A stretch of 48,854 nucleotides of DNA from Streptomyces morookaense (GTDB taxonomy: Bacteria > Actinomycetota > Actinomycetes > Streptomycetales > Streptomycetaceae): contig NZ_JABBXF010000090.1 of NCBI RefSeq assembly GCF_013030945.1, positions 1-48,854 of the forward strand, given 5' to 3'. Position numbers and translations under genes: made by a program. Shown one piece after another: positions 31,452 through 40,596 of this stretch; position 1 is the first letter of the stretch, and the number at the start of each line of letters is the position of its first letter. The notes beneath the pieces were generated by a model. That model was not told the DNA's origin. It searched no databases and saw nothing but the letters and a program-made list of their open reading frames with translations.

Positions 31452-32072
31452 TCAGAAGCACTCCTTCCTGCCCAGGCCGATCTTCATATCGAGGCCGGAC
31501 AGCTTGAACGTTCCTGCATTGGTCGCCCAGGCGGTCTGCCTGACGTCCGAGATCTCGATCCGCTTGGCCTGCTGGCCGAACGCGTCCTGCAGGCCCTGGG
31601 CGTTGGCCGGACCCTTGTTGAGGGTCGACGCGTCCCGGCCGATCTCGATGTCCTTGAACGACGCGTCGCCGGACATCTGGGTGGCGTCGATGAACAGGTT
31701 CTCGGCCTCGACCGGCTTGCTGCCCCCGCCCGCGGTGAGCTGCAGCGAGATGTCGCCGAGCATCGGCAGGGTGGTCACCACCGACTGGCACAGCGAATGG
31801 ATCCTGGCGCTCTTGATGGCGGTGACCGCGACCGGCAGCAGCTTGCCGCGGGCGTTGCGGTCCACGCCGCCGTACTGGGCGAAGCCGTCGCCCTCCATGC
31901 TCTGGGCGCGGATCTTGAACTCCTGCCCGGAGACCGCGAACGAGGCCGCCAGGGCACCGTCGGCGAGGGCGACGGCCAGCGCGGCCGTGACGGCGAACCC
32001 GGGCACGGCCAGGACGGCGAATCTGCGCCACCTGACCTTGCCGGTCACCTGTCTTCCTTGATCGTCCTTCAT
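31452..32072 (-). CDS. DUF6230 secreted protein
   Basis: 206 residues. A signal anchor (RRFAVLAVPGFAVTAALAVALADGALA) is followed by the family's AASFAVSGQEFKIRAQSMEGDGFAQYGGVDRNARGKLLPVAVTAIKSARIHSLCQSV and a C-terminal GTFKLSGLDMKIGLGRKECF. Two Cys (SLCQS, KECF) probably form a disulfide. Some database members are mislabelled 'cholesterol esterase'; nothing here supports an esterase, as there is no GxSxG. GAGGGGA lies 8 bases before ATG 32072. It is the first gene of the three-gene operon. Confidence 0.85.
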   Translation of the reverse strand: MKDDQGRQVTGKVRWRRFAVLAVPGFAVTAALAVALADGALAASFAVSGQEFKIRAQSMEGDGFAQYGGVDRNARGKLLPVAVTAIKSARIHSLCQSVVTTLPMLGDISLQLTAGGGSKPVEAENLFIDATQMSGDASFKDIEIGRDASTLNKGPANAQGLQDAFGQQAKRIEISDVRQTAWATNAGTFKLSGLDMKIGLGRKECF

Positions 32073-32241
32073 GTTCGATTCCCCTCGGATGGGGTGGGGT
32101 TGGCGGTCGTGGGGTGCGCGTCGCATGCGCGGAAGGTGCCGCCCCGGAAGGTGTACCCGAGGGTAAGTCCGCCCTTATCGGCCTGACAAGGGGTCAGGTC
32201 CAGTCCAGATCAAGGGAGTTGTGGATCTTGGACGAGGGGCG

Positions 32242-33477
32242 TCATGGCTCGTACACCACCTGCAGTTCCTTGATCCCGTTCAGCCATGCCGAGCGCAGCC
32301 GCCGCGGCTCCCCGGCCGCGCGGATGTTCGGCACCGCGTCGGCGATCGCGCGGAAGACGAGGTCGATCTCCAGCACGGCCAGCGACTTGCCCAGGCAGAA
32401 GTGCGGGCCCCCGCCGCCGAAGCCCAGGTGGAAGTTGGGGTCGCGGGTGATGTCGAACTCCCCGGGGCGGTCGAACACCTCGGGGTCGTGATTGGCGGAG
32501 GCGTAGAAGAGGCCGACCCGCTGCCCCTCCCGGACGGTCACGTCCCCCAGCTGCACGTCGTGCGTCGCGGTGCGCTGGAAGGAGACGACCGGGGTGGCCC
32601 AGCGAACGATCTCCTCGGCCGCGGTCGCGGGGCGTTCGCGCCGGTAGAGCTCCCACTGGCCGGGGTGGGTGAGGAAGGCGTGCATGCCGTGGCTGATGGC
32701 GTTGCGGGTGGTCTCGTTGCCGGCGACGGCCAGCATCAGGACGAAGAAGCCGAACTCGTCGGAGCCGAGGCTCCCTTCGTCCTCCGCCGCCACCAGCCGG
32801 CTGACGATGTCCCGGGCGGGGCGGGCGGCGCGCGCGCCGGCCAGGTCCATCGCGTAGGAGATCAGCTCCATGGCGGCGAGGGCGCCGGTCTCCTCGGTGA
32901 CGGCGAGCTCGGGGTCGTCGTAGGCGATCATCCGGTTCGACCAGTCGAAGATCTTCGCCCGGTCGTGCTGGGGGATGCCGATGAGCTCGGCGATGGCCTG
33001 CAGGGGCAGTTCGCAGGCGATGTCGGTGACGAAGTTCCCGCTGCCGCGCTCGCGGGCCGCCGCCACGATGGCGCGGGCCCGTTCCCGCAGGGCCGTCTCC
33101 AGGGCGCGGACCGCCCGCGGGGTGAAGCCGCGCTGCACGATCTGCCGGACGCGGGTGTGCTCGGGCGGGTCCATGTTGAGCATCATCAGCTTCTGCGCGT
33201 CGATCGCCTGCGGCGTGATGCCGGGGTGGAAGCGGATGACGGAGGTGTTGCGGGCGGAGGAGAAGTCCTCGGGCCGGGTGGAGACCTCCCGGACGTCCGC
33301 GTGCCGGGTCACCACCCAGTAGCCGTCGTCGCCGAAGCCCGCCAGGCCGTGCGGCTGGGCGTTCCACCACACCGGAGCGGTGCGCCGCAGCCGGGCGAAC
33401 TCCGGGAGGGGGACGCGCCGCTGGTAGAGGTCGGGGTCGGTGAAGTCGAATCCGTCGGGCAGCGCCGGGCAGTCCAT
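32242..33477 (-). CDS. cyp125: Cytochrome P450, CYP125-like (steroid C26/C27 hydroxylase type)
   Basis: A 411-residue class I P450. The N-terminus PALPDGFDFTDPDLYQRRVPLPEFARLRRTAPVWWN and the segment LMMLNMDPPEHTRVRQIVQRGFTPRAV follow M. tuberculosis CYP125 closely. The I helix is VMLAVAGNETTRN-like (FFVLMLAVAGNETTRN), the ExxR is EEIVRW, and the haem motif FGGGGPHFCLG has Cys361 as the iron ligand. LRSAWLNGIKELQVVY at the end is also CYP125-like. ATG 33477 is preferred because GAGGTGA lies 5 bases upstream; a GTG at 33486 would itself be part of that site. The gene is divergent from fadA5, as in M. tuberculosis. Its natural substrate here is unknown. Confidence 0.88.
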   Translation of the reverse strand: MDCPALPDGFDFTDPDLYQRRVPLPEFARLRRTAPVWWNAQPHGLAGFGDDGYWVVTRHADVREVSTRPEDFSSARNTSVIRFHPGITPQAIDAQKLMMLNMDPPEHTRVRQIVQRGFTPRAVRALETALRERARAIVAAARERGSGNFVTDIACELPLQAIAELIGIPQHDRAKIFDWSNRMIAYDDPELAVTEETGALAAMELISYAMDLAGARAARPARDIVSRLVAAEDEGSLGSDEFGFFVLMLAVAGNETTRNAISHGMHAFLTHPGQWELYRRERPATAAEEIVRWATPVVSFQRTATHDVQLGDVTVREGQRVGLFYASANHDPEVFDRPGEFDITRDPNFHLGFGGGGPHFCLGKSLAVLEIDLVFRAIADAVPNIRAAGEPRRLRSAWLNGIKELQVVYEP

Positions 33478-33496
33478 CGCGGTCACCTCGCAGTAG

Positions 33497-33511
33497 CTGA
33501 CGGAGCGTCAG
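33497..33511. promoter_or_regulatory. TetR-type operator in the cyp125-fadA5 gap
   Basis: A perfect palindrome, CTGACG-GAG-CGTCAG, 20 bp upstream of the P450 start. A further half site, CTGACGG, lies at about 33533. The 238-bp divergent region otherwise shows no gene. Almost the same operator lies at 40805. Confidence 0.65.
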
Positions 33512-33715
33512 AAAGGTGTGCCGTGACCGTACTGACGGGCCCGGGGAGCGGCAAGGGAGACGACGCCGTCTGTTGCGCGGCAGGAGGCCTGCGCGACCCT
33601 TGCGTACCGGGGGTGGCAGTCATAAGACTGCGAGCGGGACGAGAAGACGAGAACACGTACTACTTCTGCTGCCGCGGGCACCGGGAAGCCCGCGGACACG
33701 AGGAGAGGGCGAGTC

Positions 33716-34885
33716 ATGGCCGCGGAACCCGTCATCGTCGAAGCCGTACGCACCCCCATCGGCAGGCGCGGAGGGGCGCTCGCCAACCTCCACCCCGCCT
33801 ACCTGCTGGGGGAGACCTACCGGGAAGTCCTCGCACGCACCGGCATCCAGCCCGACTGCGTCGAGCAGATCGTCGGCGGCACCGTCACCCACGCCGGCGA
33901 GCAGTCCATGAACCCCGCCCGCACCGCCTGGCTCGCCATGGGGCTGCCCTACGAGACCGCGGCCACCACCGTCGACTGCCAGTGCGGCTCCTCCCAGCAG
34001 GCGAGCCACCTCGTCGCCAACATGATCGCGAGCGGCGTGATCGACATCGGCCTCTCCTGCGGCGTCGAGGCCATGTCCCGCGTGCCGCTGGGCAGCGGCT
34101 CCCGGCACGGGCCCGGCAAGCCGTTCCCCGACGAGTGGAACGTCGACCTGCCCAACCAGTTCGAGGCCGCCGAGCGCATCGCCCGCAAGCGCGGCCTGAC
34201 CCGCGAGCGCGTCGACGCCCTCGGCCTGCTCTCCCAGCAACGGGCCGCTCGCGCCTGGGCGGAGGAACGTTTCAAGCGGGAGACCTACGCGGTCCAGGTG
34301 CCCACCACGGAGGAGGAGCAGCACGCCGGGCAGGGCATGTGGCGCCTCGTCGACCGCGACGAGGGCCTGCGCGACACCAGCATGGAGGCGCTCGCCGGGC
34401 TCAAGCCCGTCATGCCCACCGCCGTCCACACCGCGGGCAACACCTCGCAGATATCCGACGGCGCCTGCGCCCTGTTATGGGCGTCCAAGCGCATGGCCCG
34501 CGCCCTGCGGCTGCGCCCCCGGGCCCGTATCGTCGCCCAGGCGCTCGTCGGCGCCGACCCGCACTTCCACCTGGACGGGCCGGTGGACGCGACGCGGGCC
34601 GTGCTGGGCAAGGCGGGGATGTCGCTGCGCGACATCGACCTCGTGGAGATCAACGAGGCGTTCGCCTCGGTGGTGCTCTCGTGGGCGCACGTCTTCGAGC
34701 AGGACCTGGAGAAGGTCAACGTCAACGGGGGCGCCATCGCCCTCGGTCATCCGGTCGGCGCGACCGGCGCCCGGCTGATCACCACCGCGCTGCACGAACT
34801 GGAACGCACGGACAAGGAGTTCGCCCTCATCGCGATGTGCGCGGGCGGCGCGCTCGCGACGGGGACGATCATTCAGCGGCTGTGA
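33716..34885 (+). CDS. fadA5: FadA5-like steroid 3-ketoacyl-CoA thiolase
   Basis: 389 residues of the thiolase superfamily. The catalytic nucleophile is C90 (TTVDCQCGSSQQASHL), with H345 (VNVNGGAIALGHPVGATG) and C375 (IAMCAGGALATGT) as the general base pair; INEAFAS is present. DLPNQFEAAERIARKRG, RARIVAQALVGADPHFHLDGPV and VVLSWAHVFEQDLEKVN are distinctive of FadA5, which cleaves the cholesterol side-chain beta-ketoacyl-CoA in M. tuberculosis. GGAGAGGG precedes ATG 33716. Divergence from cyp125 reproduces the Rv3545c-Rv3546 arrangement. The 3' end overlaps the ECF S gene by 17 bases. Confidence 0.9.
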   Translation: MAAEPVIVEAVRTPIGRRGGALANLHPAYLLGETYREVLARTGIQPDCVEQIVGGTVTHAGEQSMNPARTAWLAMGLPYETAATTVDCQCGSSQQASHLVANMIASGVIDIGLSCGVEAMSRVPLGSGSRHGPGKPFPDEWNVDLPNQFEAAERIARKRGLTRERVDALGLLSQQRAARAWAEERFKRETYAVQVPTTEEEQHAGQGMWRLVDRDEGLRDTSMEALAGLKPVMPTAVHTAGNTSQISDGACALLWASKRMARALRLRPRARIVAQALVGADPHFHLDGPVDATRAVLGKAGMSLRDIDLVEINEAFASVVLSWAHVFEQDLEKVNVNGGAIALGHPVGATGARLITTALHELERTDKEFALIAMCAGGALATGTIIQRL

Positions 34886-35780
34886 ACCGTGCGGGCGCCT
34901 CGAACGCGGCCCGCCGGGTCGCCCGGCGCAGCGCCCTGAGGACGACCGGGCCCAGCGCGAGCGTAGCCGTCACCGTGACGAGCGCGCGCGGCAGGTCCCA
35001 GCCGAGGGACGTGGCCAGGCAATAGGCCGCGAAACGCGTCAGGTTGGCGGAGAGCGGGTCGCCGGGGACGAACGACACCCCGGAGGCGAGGGACCCGATG
35101 TACGGCCAGCCCTGGAGGTTCATCACGGTGCCGTAGAGGACGGACGCGACCGCCCCGTACGCGGCCAGCATCGCCGACTCCCGCCGCCCGCGCAGCCGGT
35201 CGGGCGCGGGCAGCAGGCCCGCGCCCATCGAGACCCAGCCCATGGCCAGCATCTGGAACGGCATCCACGGGCCGACCCCGCCGGTCAGCAGGGCCGACGC
35301 GAACATCGACAACGAGCCGAGGACGAACCCGAAGCCGGGGCCGAGGACGCGGCCGGAGAGCACCATCAGGAAGAACATCGGCTCGATGCCGGCCGTGCCG
35401 GCGCCGAGCGGCCGGAGCGCGGCCCCGGCCGCGGCGAGGACGCCGAGCATGGCGATGGCCTTCGCGTCCAGGCCGGAGTCGGCGATCGTCGCCATGACGA
35501 CGGCGAGGAGGAGGGGGAGGAGGGCGGCGAAGAGCCAGGGGGCGTCACCGGAGTGCGCCAGCCCCGACGCCTGTGCGGCGAGCAGCGGCCATGCGAAGGC
35601 GGCGACGCCGACGGCGGAGACGAGGAGGAGCGCGGCCACCGATCGCGCGCCGAGCCGGATGGCTCGCGCTTGGCGGTCGGCCGGACCGGCCGGTTCGGCA
35701 CCGCCGGTCACCTTCATCGTGGTTGCCCGGCGTTGCGGCGGAGGACAAGTGGCCTCAGGCCCCTCGGCGAACCCCTTCAC
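34869..35780 (-). CDS. ECF transporter S component (B12-operon type)
   Basis: About 300 residues with six to seven transmembrane helices. AIAMLGVLAAAGAALRPLG, EPMFFLMVLSGRVLGPGFGFVLGSLSMFASALLTGGVGPWMPFQMLAMGWVSMGAGLLP and LNLQGWPYIG-like segments (MNLQGWPYIG) are features of substrate-specific S proteins, including the small-residue face that contacts EcfT. The GTG at 35780 overlaps the ATPase stop as GTGA with GGGGGT 8 bases upstream; ATG 35717 is an alternative that removes 21 poorly conserved residues. The cobalamin riboswitch at the operon head makes a corrinoid the likely substrate. Confidence 0.8.
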   Translation of the reverse strand: MKGFAEGPEATCPPPQRRATTMKVTGGAEPAGPADRQARAIRLGARSVAALLLVSAVGVAAFAWPLLAAQASGLAHSGDAPWLFAALLPLLLAVVMATIADSGLDAKAIAMLGVLAAAGAALRPLGAGTAGIEPMFFLMVLSGRVLGPGFGFVLGSLSMFASALLTGGVGPWMPFQMLAMGWVSMGAGLLPAPDRLRGRRESAMLAAYGAVASVLYGTVMNLQGWPYIGSLASGVSFVPGDPLSANLTRFAAYCLATSLGWDLPRALVTVTATLALGPVVLRALRRATRRAAFEAPARFTAAE

Positions 35781-37444
35781 GCCATCACCCCCAGCGCATC
35801 GCGCACCTGCGGCACCGTGAGCCACGGCTGCGGGGCCAGGATCTTCGACACCTGCGGGGCGAAGGACGGGGACGACACCACGACCTCCGCGGTCGGGCCG
35901 TCCGCCACGATCTCGCCCTCCGCCAGGATCAGGACGCGGTGCGCCAGTTCCGCCGCGAGTTCCACGTCGTGCGTGGCCAGCACGATGGCGTGGCCCTCGG
36001 CGGCGCGGGCCCGAAGAATCTCCACCAGGCGGGCCTTGGCCGCGTAGTCGAGGCCGCGCGTCGGCTCGTCCAGCAGCAGGAGCGGGGGACGGGCGGCGAG
36101 CACCACCGCCAGGGCGAGCGCGAGGCGCTGGCCCTCGGAGAGGTCGCGAGGGTGGGTGGTATCGGATATGTCCGGCAGCAGCTCGGTCACCAACTCCCGG
36201 CAGGTGCCCGGTGTTGCGCCCGCGTCCTGGTCGGCGGCGGTGCACTCCGCGGCCACCCTGTCCGCGTAGAGCAGGTCGCGCGGGTCCTGCGGGACGAGGC
36301 CGACGCGCCGGAGGAGCCTGCGCGGGCTCGTGCGGTGCGGTACGGCGTCGCCGACGCGCACCGTGCCGCGGGCGGGCTCGTGCATGCCGACGAGGGTGCG
36401 CAGGAGGGTGGACTTGCCGGCGCCGTTGCGGCCCATGAGGGCGACGGTCTCGCCGGGCCGCACGGTCAGGCCGATGTCGCGCAGCGCGTCGACGCGGCCG
36501 TGCCGGACGGCGAGGCCGGACATCTCGGCGACGGGGGCGGGGGAGTCGGGTCGAACCGGCTTGCGGAACAGGCCCGTTCGGCGCGGCTGTGCCGGTACGG
36601 GGACGGGCGCCGGTTCCTCCGGTACCGCCCCGGCGAGCCGCTCGCGCAGCGGCGCCGCGCGGCGGCGGGCGTCGCGGACGGAGAGCGGCAGCGGGGACCA
36701 CCCGACGAGCCGGCCCAGGTCCACCACCGGCGGCCGGACCGGCGAGACCGCCATGACCTCGGCCGGGGTGCCGCAGACGGGGGCCGCGCCGGGGGCGGGC
36801 AGCAGGATCAGCCGGTCCGCGTACTGGACGACGCGCTCCAGGCGGTGTTCGGCCATCAGCACCGTGGTGCCGAGGTCGTGCACCAGGCGCTGGAGCACGG
36901 CCAGCACCTCCTCGGCGGCCGCCGGGTCCAGCGCGGAGGTGGGCTCGTCCAGGACCAGCACCTGCGGGTGCGTGGTCAGCACCGAGCCGATGGCGACGCG
37001 CTGTTGCTGCCCGCCGGAGAGGGTGGCGATGGGCCGGTTGCGCAGGGCGGCGAGCCCGAGCAGGTCCAGGGTCTCCTCGACGCGGCGGCGCATGGTGTGC
37101 GGCGGGAGGCCGAGGGACTCCATGCCGTAGGCGAGTTCGTCCTCGACGGTGTCGGTGACGAAGTGCGCGAGCGGGTCCTGGCCCACCGTGCCGACCACGT
37201 CGGCGAGTTCACGGGGCCGGTGCGTGCGGGTGTCGCGCCCCGCGACGGTGACCCGGCCGCGGAGGGTGCCGCCCGTGAAGTGCGGGACGAGCCCGCTGAC
37301 GGTGCCGAGGAGCGTGGACTTGCCGGTCCCCGAGGGTCCGACCAGCAGGCACAACTCGCCCTCCGGGACGGTGAGTCCGACGTCGCGGAGGGAGGGCTCG
37401 GCGGCGCCGTCGTAGGTGACGGTCACGTTCTCGAACCGGATCAC
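35777..37444 (-). CDS. ECF transporter ATPase, fused A and A' domains
   Basis: 555 residues with two complete ABC domains. Domain 1: Walker A GPSGTGKST (near residue 37), Q-loop GQDPLAHF, signature LSGGQQQR, Walker B VLVLDEPTSALD, switch AEHR. A linker of about 60 residues rich in Pro/Arg follows. Domain 2: Walker A GRNGAGKST, QDPRDLLYADRV, signature LSEGQRLALA, Walker B LLLLDEPTRGLD, switch ATHD. Both are intact, which is the EcfA-A' (CbiO-like) fusion arrangement. The ATG overlaps the T-component stop by four bases. It energises substrate transfer through EcfT. Confidence 0.92.
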   Translation of the reverse strand: MIRFENVTVTYDGAAEPSLRDVGLTVPEGELCLLVGPSGTGKSTLLGTVSGLVPHFTGGTLRGRVTVAGRDTRTHRPRELADVVGTVGQDPLAHFVTDTVEDELAYGMESLGLPPHTMRRRVEETLDLLGLAALRNRPIATLSGGQQQRVAIGSVLTTHPQVLVLDEPTSALDPAAAEEVLAVLQRLVHDLGTTVLMAEHRLERVVQYADRLILLPAPGAAPVCGTPAEVMAVSPVRPPVVDLGRLVGWSPLPLSVRDARRRAAPLRERLAGAVPEEPAPVPVPAQPRRTGLFRKPVRPDSPAPVAEMSGLAVRHGRVDALRDIGLTVRPGETVALMGRNGAGKSTLLRTLVGMHEPARGTVRVGDAVPHRTSPRRLLRRVGLVPQDPRDLLYADRVAAECTAADQDAGATPGTCRELVTELLPDISDTTHPRDLSEGQRLALALAVVLAARPPLLLLDEPTRGLDYAAKARLVEILRARAAEGHAIVLATHDVELAAELAHRVLILAEGEIVADGPTAEVVVSSPSFAPQVSKILAPQPWLTVPQVRDALGVMA

Positions 37445-38523
37445 TGCGGTGCCTCCTCCGAAGCGTCATGACGGGTGGCCGGGGCGACGAACGCCGGCAG
37501 CAGGCCGATCAGCACCGCCCCCGCCGCCCCCAGCGGCAGCACCGGTGCCGTCAGGGGGACGACTCCCGGGTGCAGCGGCGCTTCCGGCGCGGCCGCCATC
37601 AGGGCCGCGACGGCCGCTCCCGACCCCGACACCAGCCACGCCCGCACCCCCCACACATCCGGCCGGTACCGGGTGCGCACCGAGCGGCGGCCGCCCAGCA
37701 GCAGACCGCCCAGCGCGGCCGCCAGACCGAGCAGCAGGACGGGGACGCCGTACCCGGCACCCTCGTCCGCCAGCAGACCGTAGGTGCCGGCGCACACCCC
37801 GGTCAGGCCCCCGAGCGTCAGAACGTTCGTCAAGTGCCGTACGGACCGCGGGACTCGGGCCGTGCGCCCGTAGCCGCGCGCGTCCATCGCCGCCGCCATG
37901 GCCACCGACCGTTCCAACGCGCCCTCCAGCACCGGCAGCCCCACCTGCAGCAGCGCCTTCGGGCCCCGGTCCGGGCGGCCCCGCAGACGCCGGGCGGCGC
38001 GCAGCCGGGCCACGTCCGCGACCAGGTTCGGCGCGAACGTCATCGCGACCACCACCGCCACCCCGGCCTCGTACAGCGCACCCGGCAGGGACTTCAGCAG
38101 CCGGGCCGGGTTGGCGAGGGCGTTCGCCGCGCCCACGCAGACCAGCAGGGACGCCAGCTTCAGCCCGTCGTAGAGGGAGAACACCAGGCCCTCCGCGGTC
38201 ACCCGGCCGCCGATGCGCACCCCGCGCGCCCAGTCCGGCAGCGGGACCTCGGGGAGCGTGAACACCGTGTGCGTACCGGGGATCGGCGAGCCCAGGAGCA
38301 CCGCGAAGACCAGGCGGATGCCGATGACGGCCAGCCCGAGCCGGAGGAACGCCCCGTACGAGCGCGCCCACGGCGCGTCCGTCCGCCGGGCCGCCACCAC
38401 ATAGCCCGCGACGCCGACGAGCAGGCCGAGCAGCAGGGGGTTGGTCGTCCGCGATGCCGCGGCCGCCAGCCCCAGGGCCCAGATCCACCATGCGCCGGCG
38501 TGCAGTGCGCCGCTGTTCCTCAT
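37441..38523 (-). CDS. ECF transporter T component (CbiQ/EcfT)
   Basis: 360 residues. Five to seven transmembrane helices are combined with the two EcfT coupling motifs: RLRAARRLRGRPD near residue 190 and MDARGYGRTARVPR near residue 230 (the A-R-G motifs that insert into the ATPases). The N-terminal HAGAWWIWALGLAAAASRTTNPLLLGLLVG is typical. The C-terminal 90 residues carry three additional hydrophobic helices. ATG 38523 follows the preceding stop by about 17 bases. It couples ATP hydrolysis by the fused A-A' protein to the S component. Confidence 0.88.
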   Translation of the reverse strand: MRNSGALHAGAWWIWALGLAAAASRTTNPLLLGLLVGVAGYVVAARRTDAPWARSYGAFLRLGLAVIGIRLVFAVLLGSPIPGTHTVFTLPEVPLPDWARGVRIGGRVTAEGLVFSLYDGLKLASLLVCVGAANALANPARLLKSLPGALYEAGVAVVVAMTFAPNLVADVARLRAARRLRGRPDRGPKALLQVGLPVLEGALERSVAMAAAMDARGYGRTARVPRSVRHLTNVLTLGGLTGVCAGTYGLLADEGAGYGVPVLLLGLAAALGGLLLGGRRSVRTRYRPDVWGVRAWLVSGSGAAVAALMAAAPEAPLHPGVVPLTAPVLPLGAAGAVLIGLLPAFVAPATRHDASEEAPQ

Positions 38524-38539
38524 CCGTGCCGTCTGTTCC

Positions 38540-39196
38540 TCACCCGCGCCGGCGGCGGCTCTGCCAGACGGCGGCCGCGCCGAGGACGGCCACGGCCGCG
38601 ATGCCCGCGAGCAGGCCGGCGGAGGGCCCGCCGTCGTCCTTCTTCTCCGGCTTCCTCTCCGGTCCGGCCGCGGTCGTGGTCCTGTCGGAGCCCACCTGCT
38701 CGCCGCAGCCCGACTCCGGGTACCCGGCGATCGCGCACAGCAGCGCGGCGGAGTTGTAGCGCAGCGGCTTCGCCACCGCGGCCAGCGCCTCGCCGGCGCT
38801 CGCGTCCGTGCCGACCTGGGCGCACGCGCTGCGCGCGGCCGGCGGGGTGGCGCCCGCGGGGGCGTCCGCGGCCGTGCCGAAGTCGAGGACGACGGCCACC
38901 CGCTTGCTGCCGTCCTTCGCCGCCGTGGATCCGCACACCGCCGCGAAGTCGGCTGCCCCGCGCGGCTTGGCGGCCTGCGCCGAGTCCTCGCCGACGGCGA
39001 AGCGGAAGCCGATCGTCTCCCCGTCGCCGGGGCGCGCGGTGGCCGGGCCCTGCGTGGCGTACGTCCAGTCCTTGCCGCTGCCCGCCGCCTGCCAGAAGGA
39101 CCAGTAGCGGTAACCGGCCGCCTGCGCGGGCGCCGCGCCGAGCACGGCGAGCAGCCCGGCCGCCAGAAGCGCGCAGACTCCGCGCATCGCACGCAT
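38540..39196 (-). CDS. Secreted, membrane-anchored protein with DUF4430-like motif (SCO2322-type)
   Basis: 218 residues. The signal peptide (LLAAGLLAVLGAAPAQAAG) is followed by YRYWSFWQ...WTYATQGPATARPGDGETIGFRF, a short beta unit whose W.Y...G......GDGE.I.FR pattern is like the DUF4430 domain found as the beta domain of intrinsic factor/transcobalamin. Four Cys in the mature part fall in CGST, CAQV, LCAI and CGEQ. The C-terminus is a TM helix with a basic end (AGIAAVAVLGAAAVWQSRRRRG), so the domain faces outward, tethered to the membrane. The start is ATG 39196 (or GTG 39199 overlapping the previous stop). In a B12-riboswitch operon it is probably a ligand-binding subunit; this is inference. 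Confidence 0.75.
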   Translation of the reverse strand: MRAMRGVCALLAAGLLAVLGAAPAQAAGYRYWSFWQAAGSGKDWTYATQGPATARPGDGETIGFRFAVGEDSAQAAKPRGAADFAAVCGSTAAKDGSKRVAVVLDFGTAADAPAGATPPAARSACAQVGTDASAGEALAAVAKPLRYNSAALLCAIAGYPESGCGEQVGSDRTTTAAGPERKPEKKDDGGPSAGLLAGIAAVAVLGAAAVWQSRRRRG

Positions 39197-39198
39197 CA

Positions 39199-40455
39199 CT
39201 ACTGCTTCTTCTTCATACGGCCGCTGAGGAGGATGCCGACGCCGACGCTGGCGACGAAGGCGGCACCCAGGACCCACCAGCGGCTGGAGTCGCTGCCGCC
39301 GTCCTTCTTCTCCTCCTTCGCCTGGGGCGTGGCCGTGGCCTGCGGCTTCGGGGCCGTGTCCGCGAGCTGCCGCACCAGGTCCGTGCCGCCGAAGGCGCGC
39401 GGGTCGGCGCCCGCGGTGTGCGCGGCGAGGATCAGCTTGGCGAGGCGGCCCGGGTCCCCCTTGGCCCACTCGGCCGTCTTGCTGTCCTTGGACTCCAGCC
39501 ACGCCAGCGGCTTGCCGGCCGCCTCGCGGTGCCCGCCCGCGGCGAGGGCGATGACGGCGTCGGCGGTGGCGCCGAAGTCGGGGCCCTCCGGGGCGCCCGG
39601 CATCGAGGACTTCAGCTGCCCGCCGTCGGCGTCCAGCTTCTTGGCCAGGTAGCCGGCGACGGCGTCGGCCGCCGCCTCCGCGTCCTGGGGCTTCGCGTTC
39701 TCGTCGCCCGTGCACTCCAGCGGCTTGACGGGCTTGTCGCCCTGCTTCGGCGCCCCGGCTCCGAAGCCCTTGCCGAGGGCGGCCAGCGCAGCGGCGGCCG
39801 AGGCGAGGTCGTTGGCCTGCAGTTCGCCCTTCTGCGGCATGTAGGCGAACGCGCCGCGCTCGTCCTCCTTCTTGTCGCAGCCGAGCTGGAAGGACAGCAG
39901 CGCGTCGTACGGGCTCTTGCCGCTCTTGGCAACGGCCTTGGCGGGGTCCTGGCGCGCGGCGGCGAAGGCGCCGATCGCGATGGAGGTGGAGTTGGCGTCG
40001 CTGGCGGCGCCGGGGGTCATGCCCCAGCCGCCGTCCTCGTTCTGGTGGCCCTTGAGCCAGTCGAGGCCCTTCTGCACGGCAGCGGACCGGCCGCCCGCGG
40101 CCGCCAGGCCCTGCACGGCGGCGGAGGTCGCGTCCGTGAACTCGCCCGCCTTCGGGTCGCAGGCCTTGCCGGTGTCGGCCCGGTACCCGGCGAAGCCGCC
40201 GTCGGAGCACTGCTGGTCCGCCAGCCAGTTCACGGCCGCCTCGTCGGGCAGGCCCGTCGTGCCCTGGGCGACGAGGACGAGCGACTGCCGGAAGACACCG
40301 TCGAACTTGGGGTCCTTGGTGCCGTACAGCCCCGGTGCCGCCGGCGACGGGGAGCCGTCGGCGAAGGCCGCGGGCGCTGCGGCGGCGCCCAGCACGGCGG
40401 CGGTGGCCAGGGCCGCGGCGCCGCGGCGCGCGTGGACGGCGAAGGAGGGGGCCAT
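39199..40455 (-). CDS. Secreted membrane-anchored alpha/alpha-barrel protein (terpene-cyclase/transcobalamin-like fold)
   Basis: 418 residues. A signal peptide (ALATAAVLGAAAAPAAFADG) leads to helical repeats with prenyltransferase/squalene-cyclase-type motifs: NWLADQQCSDGGFAGYR, GLDWLKGHQNEDGGWGMTP, DANSTSIAIGAFAAA, DLASAAAALAALG, DFGATADAVIALAAGG. It ends with an acidic/Lys spacer and a TM anchor (WWVLGAAFVASVGVGILLSGRMKKKQ). It lacks the catalytic Asp motif DxDD of cyclases, so it is a binding rather than an enzymatic version. The same alpha/alpha barrel forms the cobalamin-binding N domain of intrinsic factor and transcobalamin. It is the first gene behind the cobalamin riboswitch. Confidence 0.8.
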   Translation of the reverse strand: MAPSFAVHARRGAAALATAAVLGAAAAPAAFADGSPSPAAPGLYGTKDPKFDGVFRQSLVLVAQGTTGLPDEAAVNWLADQQCSDGGFAGYRADTGKACDPKAGEFTDATSAAVQGLAAAGGRSAAVQKGLDWLKGHQNEDGGWGMTPGAASDANSTSIAIGAFAAARQDPAKAVAKSGKSPYDALLSFQLGCDKKEDERGAFAYMPQKGELQANDLASAAAALAALGKGFGAGAPKQGDKPVKPLECTGDENAKPQDAEAAADAVAGYLAKKLDADGGQLKSSMPGAPEGPDFGATADAVIALAAGGHREAAGKPLAWLESKDSKTAEWAKGDPGRLAKLILAAHTAGADPRAFGGTDLVRQLADTAPKPQATATPQAKEEKKDGGSDSSRWWVLGAAFVASVGVGILLSGRMKKKQ

Positions 40456-40596
40456 GGGGTCGGTGCCTCTCGGTGTCTGTACGGGAGTTCCGTACGGGGT
40501 CTGCACGGGAGGCCTGCGCAGCCGCGCGGCGGCCGCCGCGGCGGAGCGCGGGGCACCGGCCCGGCCCCGCATACCTCGACGGGTGAGCCTTTTCCT

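Noticed and set aside
31452..32072. Cholesterol esterase, a label sometimes given to DUF6230
   Set aside because: No GxSxG motif or hydrolase fold; the nearby cyp125 makes the label tempting but nothing in the sequence supports it.
39199..40455. Terpene cyclase or protein prenyltransferase enzyme
   Set aside because: Repeats and fold class fit, but the DxDD and zinc-ligand sets are absent, and the protein is secreted and tail-anchored in a B12-controlled transport operon.
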